From assembly GCA_021819535.1 (NCBI GenBank), contig JAKAQU010000155.1, positions 1 through 6,882 of the forward strand: a stretch of 6,882 bases of DNA, written 5' to 3'. Positions 1 to 4,492 of the stretch are shown here, piece after piece (positions within the stretch are counted from its first letter, which is position 1; each line of letters opens with the position of its first letter). Source of the stretch: Pseudomonadota bacterium (GTDB lineage Bacteria > Pseudomonadota > Alphaproteobacteria > Acetobacterales > Acetobacteraceae). A program made the translations under genes and the position numbers. A model generated the notes under the pieces. The model was not told where the DNA came from, did no database searches, and was given only the letters and a program-made list of their open reading frames with translations.

Positions 1-2
1 GT

Positions 3-896
3 CTCACCCAGGGCATGATCGAAAAACTCTGCCGCACCGGGCAGGTGCGCATCGATGGCCGCCGCGCCGAGGCGGCAACCCGCCTCGCCCCCGGCCAATG
101 GGTGCGTATCCCGCCTCTGCCGGCCTTGCCGTCCCCGGCCAAACCAAGGAAGCCGGCCGACCCCAAAGCCGCGGCGGACCTCGCCCGCCTGATCCTTTAC
201 CGCGACGAGGCGGTGATCGTGATCGACAAGCCGGCCGGTCTGCCCGTGCAGGGCGGGCCCGGCATTCTTCGCCATCTCGACGCCATGCTGGCGGCGTTGC
301 AAGGCGCTGAAGGTGGCGAGCGGCCGCGCCTCGTCCACCGCCTCGATCAGGAGACCTCGGGGGTGCTGGTTCTCGCCCGCACGCCGGGTATCGCTGCAGC
401 CCTCGCCCGCGCCTTTCGCGAGCGCCAGGTGGAAAAGACCTATTGGGCGGTGGTGATCGGCCGGCCAACGGCGCCCATGGGGCGGATCGATCTGCCACTG
501 ATCCGCGTGAGCGGCGCCAAGGGGGCGCGGAGCGAAGCCGCGCCGGGCGAGGCGGACGCCGCCCGCGCCGTCACCGATTACCGCACCCGCGATCACGCCG
601 GGAAACTGTTCACCTGGCTCGAACTTGCGCCGCTCACCGGACGGACGCACCAGCTTCGCGTCCATTGCGCGGCGATCGGCGTGCCGATTTTGGGCGATGC
701 GAAATATGCCGGCCACGCCGAGACCATGCCCGAGGCGCGGCTTCATCTGCACGCCCGCCGTCTCGCCTTTCCCCATCCACACGGCGGCATGCTCGCCATC
801 GAAGCGCCGCTTCCGCCGGCCATGCGCGAAACCTTCCGCCATCTCGGCTTCACCGAACCCAAGGCCGCTACCCCGCAACGAACAGGGGGAACATGA
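3..896 (+). CDS. RluA/RluC-family 23S rRNA pseudouridine synthase (5' end outside window)
   Basis: Isomerises specific uridines of 23S rRNA to pseudouridine in the cytoplasm. The reading frame is open from base 3 and begins L-T-Q-G-M-I-E-K-L, which is the middle of an S4 RNA-binding domain (continuing GQVRIDGRRAEAATRLAPGQ). The ATG at 15 is therefore internal and the true start lies upstream. The catalytic domain follows: VIVIDKPAGLPVQGG, then the RluA signature LVHRLDQETSGVLVLA with the catalytic Asp at 345-347, then the motif LTGRTHQLRVHCAAIGVPILGD near 628-690. An S4 domain plus this catalytic domain fits RluC or RluD rather than the S4-lacking RluA. Which 23S positions it modifies cannot be read from the sequence. 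It ends in TGA at 894-896, overlapping the next gene's ATG, as the first visible member of a four-gene operon. Confidence 0.93.
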   Translation, partial: LTQGMIEKLCRTGQVRIDGRRAEAATRLAPGQWVRIPPLPALPSPAKPRKPADPKAAADLARLILYRDEAVIVIDKPAGLPVQGGPGILRHLDAMLAALQGAEGGERPRLVHRLDQETSGVLVLARTPGIAAALARAFRERQVEKTYWAVVIGRPTAPMGRIDLPLIRVSGAKGARSEAAPGEADAARAVTDYRTRDHAGKLFTWLELAPLTGRTHQLRVHCAAIGVPILGDAKYAGHAETMPEARLHLHARRLAFPHPHGGMLAIEAPLPPAMRETFRHLGFTEPKAATPQRTGGT

Positions 897-2659
897 TGAA
901 ACGCCTGCTGCTTGCGGCTTCCGCCCTGATTTTCGCCCTGATCGCCGCGATCGCGATCCTGGTCGCCGCGGCGCCGGACCGGCTGAAGCCGCTGGTGGTC
1001 GCGCTGGTCGCGCGCGACGGACGCCAGACGATCGCCCTCGACGGGCCGATCGCGCTCTCGCTGCTGCCGCGCCCGGTGCTGCGGGCGGAAAACGTCACCG
1101 TCTCTTCTCGCCTCGGCAGAATCGAAGCCGGGCGCCTGGTCGCGCATATCGCTTTCCGCCCGCTGCTCTCGCGCCGGATCGTGGTCGAGCGGCTCGATCT
1201 CGATCACGCCGTCTGGCGACCGGTGGCAGGAGACGGGGTGGCGGGAAGCGGGGCGGCGGGAGACGGGCTTGCCGCCCTCGGCGCAGCGATACCGGCCCCG
1301 GGCGAGGAGGCGCAGGCAGAGAAGCCGGCGGCCGAGGGCGCGGCGCGCGCAGCCCCCTCCTCGCGCCCGCCACGTCATTGGCGGATCGGCGTGCTGGCGC
1401 TCCGCCTCACCGATGCCGCCATCGCCACACCCGAGGCCGCGCCGCTCAGCATCATCCGGCTCGATCTCCCGGCGCCGCCCGGGCCGAATGCCAGCGCCTT
1501 CGATCTCGATGCCCGCTATGCCGGCCTCCCGTTCAGCATCAGCGGCATGATCGCGCGTCTCCCGGGCGACGCAGTGGCGCTGACCGGGGTGCGGGTGGTG
1601 GCGCCGGAGGGCGATCTCGCGCTCGACGGCACGCTGCATCTCGCCCGCCGGCCGAGTTTTGCCGGCAAGCTCACCCTTCACCGCCTCGATCTCGATGCGC
1701 TCCGCCATGCCCTGCCGCGCCGCGCCCCACCTCCCCCACCCGCCTCGGCACCGGCGGGGGGGGAGGCTTCATCGCCGCCACCCGGCTGGCCGCGGCGTGC
1801 GCTCCCCTTCGACCTTCTCCGCGCCGTCGATCTCGATCTCGCGCTCGCTGTCGGCACCTTGGTCGAAAGTGGCGCCGTCTATCGCGATATCGCCCTTCAT
1901 GTCGGCCTCGATGACGGGCGGCTGGTCGCCGACCCCATCCATCTCGTGGTGCCGGGCGGGGCGGTGAGCGGCGCGCTGCGCCTGGATGCGGCCGCGACGC
2001 CGCCGCAAATGATGATCCATCTGCTCGCGCCCGCGCTCGCGCTCGGGCCGCTCGCCGGGGCGTTTCACTGGCCGGCGGAGAATAGCGGCGCGCTCGAAAT
2101 CTTCGCCGATCTCAGCGCCGCCGGCACGACGCCGCAGGAGATCGCCGCGACCCTCGATGGCCGGGTCGGCGTTGCCGCGGTCAACGCTGCCTTGGAAAAC
2201 CGGCTGCTGTTGATGGCGCTCGGGAAGGTCTTGCGGCGCGCCAATCTGCCGGCGATGGGGTTTGACCCGCGCGGGCGGACCGATCTCCGCTGTCTCGCGC
2301 TCCGCGCCGATATCACCGCCGGGGTGGCCCATCTCGATCCGGCGCTTGCGCAAATGTCGCGGCTCGATCTCGGCGCCGCCGGAACCCTCGATCTCGGCGC
2401 GGGGACGATGGCGGTGCGGCTTTCGCCCTCGCTCCGCATCGGCGCCAATGCGCTGGTGGTGCCGCTTCGCGCGACCGGCCCGCTCGACGGCCCAGCACTC
2501 TCCCCCGATCCCGATCAGGGGGACGGGGCGCTGGCGCAGGCGGCGTGCGAACCGGCGCTGCTCCGCGCGCGCAATGGCCGCGAGGGGCCGGCGCCGCTGC
2601 CCGCGAAGCCGGAGAAGGGGCTTTCTCTCAAGGATATCCTGCGCGGGCTGGTGAAATAG
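893..2659 (+). CDS. AsmA family protein
   Basis: 588-residue AsmA-like envelope protein. Members are inner-membrane anchored with a large periplasmic part, and are linked to outer-membrane assembly and phospholipid transport between membranes. The N-terminus has a short basic start and one hydrophobic anchor (about residues 5-27). An AsmA N-terminal module follows, including IALDGPIALSLLPRPVLRAE and RIVVERLDLDHAVWRPV. The C-terminal AsmA core (about 400-545) includes ATLDGRVGVAAVNAALENRL and SRLDLGAAGTLDLGAGTMAV. The C-terminal tail (ARNGREGPAPLP, then SLKDILRGLVK) is of a kind common in the family. Two low-complexity linkers, near residues 110-160 (Gly/Ala/Pro/Glu) and 277-300 (Pro/Gly), separate the modules. 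The frame is open further upstream, but ATG 893 is chosen because AGGGGGA lies just before it and ATGA overlaps the rlu stop. ATG 896 is equally possible. The substrate is unknown. Confidence 0.88.
   Translation: MMKRLLLAASALIFALIAAIAILVAAAPDRLKPLVVALVARDGRQTIALDGPIALSLLPRPVLRAENVTVSSRLGRIEAGRLVAHIAFRPLLSRRIVVERLDLDHAVWRPVAGDGVAGSGAAGDGLAALGAAIPAPGEEAQAEKPAAEGAARAAPSSRPPRHWRIGVLALRLTDAAIATPEAAPLSIIRLDLPAPPGPNASAFDLDARYAGLPFSISGMIARLPGDAVALTGVRVVAPEGDLALDGTLHLARRPSFAGKLTLHRLDLDALRHALPRRAPPPPPASAPAGGEASSPPPGWPRRALPFDLLRAVDLDLALAVGTLVESGAVYRDIALHVGLDDGRLVADPIHLVVPGGAVSGALRLDAAATPPQMMIHLLAPALALGPLAGAFHWPAENSGALEIFADLSAAGTTPQEIAATLDGRVGVAAVNAALENRLLLMALGKVLRRANLPAMGFDPRGRTDLRCLALRADITAGVAHLDPALAQMSRLDLGAAGTLDLGAGTMAVRLSPSLRIGANALVVPLRATGPLDGPALSPDPDQGDGALAQAACEPALLRARNGREGPAPLPAKPEKGLSLKDILRGLVK
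1220..1279 (+). repeat. 15-nt in-frame minisatellite with regularly spaced G runs
   Basis: Inside the AsmA gene, 15-nt units at 1220, 1235 and 1250 encode PVAGD, GVAGS and GAAGD, with a decayed fourth (GLAAL) at 1265. Units 2 and 3 match at 12 of 15 bases, units 1 and 3 at 11, and units 1 and 2 at 10. G runs of three or four fall at 1235-1238, 1243-1245, 1250-1253, 1258-1260 and 1265-1267. Each pair is separated by exactly four bases, which meets the usual G-quadruplex pattern on the coding strand. Gain or loss of a unit would keep the reading frame. Whether a quadruplex forms is not known. Confidence 0.7.
1730..1766 (+). other. Strong GC hairpin within the AsmA coding sequence
   Basis: The arm 1730-1744 (CCTCCCCCACCCGCC) pairs with 1753-1766 (GGCGGGGGGGGAGG). 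This gives 14 base pairs, 13 of them G:C, with a single bulged A at 1738 and an 8-nt loop. It encodes the Pro-rich then Gly-rich linker at about residues 280-291 of the AsmA protein. No U tract follows, so it is not an intrinsic terminator. It may be only a by-product of Pro/Gly codons, or it may slow ribosomes or polymerase between two domains. Confidence 0.55.
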
Positions 2660-2660
2660 G

Positions 2661-3380
2661 ATGGCGATGCGGCGCTTCTGGCGTGAGGTTGCGCCCGTCC
2701 CGGTTGCGGGCGGGTTCGCGATCCATCTCGATGGCCGGCCGCTCCGTCTGCCGGAGGGCGAGGCCTTGCGCCTGCCGGGCGCGACGCTGGCCGCGGCGGT
2801 CGCCGAGGAATGGCGCGGCCTCGGCGCCGAATTCACTTACGAGGAGGTGCCGCTGACCCGCCTCTGTGGCACCGGGATGACGAAGATCGCGCCCGATCCC
2901 GCGCCCAGCATCGCAGCCCTCGCACGCTACGGCGAGAGCGATCTCCTCTGCTATCGCGCGAGCGACCCCGAAGCGCTGGTCCGGCGCCAGCAGGAACGCT
3001 GGCAGCCCTGGCTGGAATGGGCGGCAAAGACGCTCGATGCGCCGCTCCGGGTGGCGAGCGGGGTGATGCCGCACCGGCAGAAGGAGGCCAGTCTCGCGGC
3101 CCTCAGGGCGGCCCTGGCGGCGCGCGGGCCGATCGCTCTCGCGGCGCTCGCGGTGCTGGTGCCGGCGCTCGGGAGTTTGGTGCTCGGGCTCGCGGTCGCG
3201 GAAGGGGCGCTCACCGCCGCCGAGGCGCACGAGCTTGCCGAACTCGACGCCTTGTTCCAGGAAGATCTCTGGGGCCGGGATGAGGAAGCGGCGGCGCGCA
3301 GGGCGCGGATTCTCGATGAGATCACCGCCTCCGCCCGGCTCCTCGCCCTGCTTCGCCGACCCGAGGACATGCCATCATGA
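2661..3380 (+). CDS. ATP12 family chaperone (F1-ATPase assembly)
   Basis: 239-residue protein of the ATP12 family, found in mitochondria and alphaproteobacteria. The mitochondrial member binds the F1 alpha subunit before it joins the hexamer. Here it probably assists cytoplasmic assembly of ATP synthase. Family features seen: the N-terminal RRFWREV and GFAIHLDGRPLRLP, the EEW motif (about 49-51), PLTRLCGTGM (about 64-73), ALARYGESDLLCYRA (about 86-100), and QQERWQPWLEWA followed by GVMPHRQ. A helical C-terminal half follows (VPALGSLVLGLAVAEGALTAAEA). The length is close to the family norm. The start is one base after the AsmA stop, with GGTGA at 2650-2654 as a plausible ribosome site. ATG 2667 is a less likely alternative. 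The stop overlaps the acylphosphatase start by ATGA. The link with ATP synthase rests on the family, since no atp genes are in view. Confidence 0.9.
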   Translation: MAMRRFWREVAPVPVAGGFAIHLDGRPLRLPEGEALRLPGATLAAAVAEEWRGLGAEFTYEEVPLTRLCGTGMTKIAPDPAPSIAALARYGESDLLCYRASDPEALVRRQQERWQPWLEWAAKTLDAPLRVASGVMPHRQKEASLAALRAALAARGPIALAALAVLVPALGSLVLGLAVAEGALTAAEAHELAELDALFQEDLWGRDEEAAARRARILDEITASARLLALLRRPEDMPS

Positions 3381-3643
3381 GTGCCAAGCGTCTCGTCATT
3401 CGCGGCCAGGTTCAGGCGGTCGGGTTTCGTGATTGGATGACCGCCCGGGCGACGGTGCTCGGTCTCTCCGGCTGGGTGCGCAACCGCGACGACGGCGCGG
3501 TCGAGGCGCTGGTCGCCGGCGATCCGGCAGCGGTCGAGGAATTGCTGCGCGCCTGCCGCCGCGGCCCGCGTTCGGCCCGGGTGACGAGCATCGAGGAGGA
3601 TCTGGCTAATCCGCCCGATGAACCCGGGTTTTACCGCCGCTGA
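3377..3643 (+). CDS. acyP: Acylphosphatase
   Basis: 88-residue protein, the usual size for this family of small cytoplasmic enzymes that hydrolyse acyl phosphates such as carbamoyl phosphate or 1,3-bisphosphoglycerate. The phosphate-binding loop reads GQVQAVGFR (residues 10-18), with the catalytic Arg at 18. The catalytic Asn is in GWVRNRDDGAVEA (Asn36). The C-terminal PGFYRR also fits, since family members end with an aromatic residue and basic residues. The loop has Ala14 where VQGVGFR is canonical. GAGGA at 3363-3367 lies 9 nt before the ATG, and the start overlaps the ATP12 stop, so the two are probably translated together. It is the last gene of the plus-strand operon. Its physiological substrate is unclear, as for most bacterial members. 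Confidence 0.92.
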   Translation: MSAKRLVIRGQVQAVGFRDWMTARATVLGLSGWVRNRDDGAVEALVAGDPAAVEELLRACRRGPRSARVTSIEEDLANPPDEPGFYRR

Positions 3644-3690
3644 ATTTTTCCGACCGGCGATCCCGGATCGATCGGCGACGAAAAGAAATT
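3643..3690. repeat. Imperfect inverted repeat between convergent genes
   Basis: This lies in the 60-base gap between the acylphosphatase and cupin stops. Nested arms pair as 3643-3649 with 3684-3690 (one G:U), 3650-3653 (CCGA) with 3672-3675 (TCGG), and 3658-3662 (CGATC) with 3666-3670 (GATCG). Unpaired bases lie between the arms and the innermost loop is only 3 nt. The position suits a shared terminator for the two convergent transcripts. However, on either strand the T-rich part comes before the core stem rather than after it, so it is not a textbook intrinsic terminator. Confidence 0.3.
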
Positions 3691-3703
3691 GCCGCACCTT
3701 CCT

Positions 3704-4105
3704 TTACGCGGAACCGCCATAATCGGCCTCGCTCACCTTCTCCAGCCATGTCACGGCGGCGCCGTCATGCCGTTCCTGAATGGCGATGTGGCTCATGGCG
3801 GTGGTCGGGCCGGCGCCGTGCCAGTGTTTTTCCCCCGGCGCGAACCACACGACGTCGCCGGGGCGGATTTCCTCGATCGGCCCGCCTTCGCGCTGGGCCC
3901 GCCCGCAGCCAGCGGTGACGATCAGCGTCTGGCCGAGCGGGTGGGTGTGCCAGGCGGTTCGCGCGCCGGGCTCGAAGGTGACGAGGGCCATGGCGACGCG
4001 GGCGGGTTCGGGCGGGCTGAGCAGCGGGTCGATCCGCACCTGGCCGGTGAAATAGGCGGCCGGCCCGGGCCCGGATGGTTGCGTGCCGCAGCGTCTGATT
4101 TCCAT
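3704..4105 (-). CDS. Small metal-binding cupin, hydroxynitrile lyase-like
   Basis: 133-residue single-domain cupin. Cupin motif 1 is GARTAWHTHPLGQTLIVTAG and motif 2 is PGDVVWFAPGEKHWHGA. Counted from the second Met, the metal ligands are His53, His55, Gln59 and His94. As I recall, these are the same numbers as in the manganese-dependent hydroxynitrile lyase of Granulicella tundricola. Its other active-site residues (Ala40, Val42, Thr50, His96, His106, Gln110) are also all present. Such enzymes cleave or form cyanohydrins in vitro, but their natural role is uncertain, so a true cyanohydrin substrate here is inference. Two ATGs lie in tandem (4108 and 4105). The second is chosen because GGAGAG at 4111-4116 lies 5 nt from it and only 2 nt from the first. 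The start overlaps the DUF6306-like stop, indicating co-translation. No signal peptide is visible. A generic mononuclear cupin of other function is the alternative. Confidence 0.88.
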   Translation of the reverse strand: MEIRRCGTQPSGPGPAAYFTGQVRIDPLLSPPEPARVAMALVTFEPGARTAWHTHPLGQTLIVTAGCGRAQREGGPIEEIRPGDVVWFAPGEKHWHGAGPTTAMSHIAIQERHDGAAVTWLEKVSEADYGGSA

Positions 4106-4413
4106 CATGTCTCTCCGTCGCGAGGGGGGGGGATGGGGGCTGATTCTGGCGCAAAACGCGCTTCAAGCCGGCTGAGCCGCGCGGCGAGATCGGCGTGCAG
4201 CCGGTCGTTACGGATGCGGGGCAGCATCGCGCGCAGTTTTCGCGCCCATGCGGCGGCCTCTTCGGGTCTCTCTTCGGCTTTGCGAAGTTCGGCGAGAAAC
4301 CCCCTTACTTCTTCCTCCCCGGCATAGCCCATGTAGACATCGTCCGCTTCCGCCATGGCGCAGGCGGGCGAACTCATTTCCGGGAGGGTTTCATCGTCCG
4401 GGGCGTGGCTCAT
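4105..4413 (-). CDS. DUF6306-like small helical protein, apparently shortened
   Basis: 102-residue protein of unknown function. The N-terminal stretch SSPACAMAEADDVYMGYAG (about 14-32) and the C-terminal RKLRAMLPRIRNDRLHADLA (about 58-77) resemble the two ends of DUF6306 proteins as I remember them. Those are usually near 150 residues, with a ferritin-like helical core. The central helices appear to be missing, since AELRKAEERP leads almost directly into the C-terminal part. This may be an internal deletion or a genuine short subfamily. A further TTG start at 4434 exists, but ATG 4413 is preferred because GGGAAG at 4423-4428 lies 9 nt upstream. The end is low complexity (IPPPRDGET) and contains a C9 run. 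The TGA overlaps the cupin start, so the two form a unit. It lies 79 bases downstream of purH, across an AT-rich hairpin. Confidence 0.6.
   Translation of the reverse strand: MSHAPDDETLPEMSSPACAMAEADDVYMGYAGEEEVRGFLAELRKAEERPEEAAAWARKLRAMLPRIRNDRLHADLAARLSRLEARFAPESAPIPPPRDGET
4124..4132 (-). repeat. Nine-C homopolymer near the 3' end of the DUF6306-like gene
   Basis: Nine G on the plus strand, nine C on the coding strand, spanning the codons for IPPP six residues before the stop. One extra base, or a -1 ribosomal slip, shifts reading into the cupin frame. That frame has no stop between 4123 and the cupin ATG at 4108, reading S-R-R-R-D-M. Confidence 0.6.
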
Positions 4414-4453
4414 CGCTTTGTTCTTCCCGATCAACGGAACGAAAGTCTTTTTG

Positions 4454-4477
4454 CTTCTTTTTCTTCAGAAAAAGAAG
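4454..4477 (-). terminator. AT-rich perfect hairpin downstream of purH
   Basis: Arms 4454-4463 (CTTCTTTTTC) and 4468-4477 (GAAAAAGAAG) are perfect 10-bp complements around a 4-nt loop, 15 nt past the purH stop. The stem is mostly A:T, which stands out in this GC-rich DNA. On the purH strand the bases after the stem are CAAAAAGAC, not a T tract. On the plus strand the bases after it are TCCTTTATT, which is closer to a terminator tail. It is probably a transcription end or RNA-stabilising element between purH and the DUF6306-like gene. It also resembles a dispersed intergenic hairpin type that I recall from Acetobacteraceae. Confidence 0.5.
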
Positions 4478-4492
4478 TCCTTTATTGCCTAA

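Noticed and set aside
4..498. Long minus-strand open frame opposite the pseudouridine synthase gene
   Set aside because: Arg/Pro/Gly-rich translation with no family features. It is antisense to a clear enzyme, as expected in GC-rich DNA.
443..892. Upstream extension of the AsmA reading frame
   Set aside because: The extension overlaps 450 bases of the catalytic domain of the pseudouridine synthase and reads as Arg/Pro-rich noise. ATG 893 is followed at once by a membrane anchor and preceded by a ribosome site.
743..1708. 321-codon minus-strand open frame opposite the rlu and AsmA genes
   Set aside because: Composition is a shadow of the opposite strand, rich in Arg, Glu and Gly. It has no recognisable domain and overlaps two well-supported genes.
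1600..2420. Recurring CTCGATCTCGAT-like strings in the AsmA gene as a DNA repeat
   Set aside because: They encode scattered Leu-Asp dipeptides of the beta-rich AsmA fold with irregular spacing, and are best explained by codon bias.
1769..2836. 355-codon minus-strand open frame opposite the AsmA and ATP12 genes
   Set aside because: Same kind of GC-driven shadow, with no domain and conflict with two real genes.
4414..4434. TTG start at 4434 for the DUF6306-like gene
   Set aside because: ATG 4413 has a better codon and a plausible GGGAAG site upstream. The extra seven residues add nothing recognisable.
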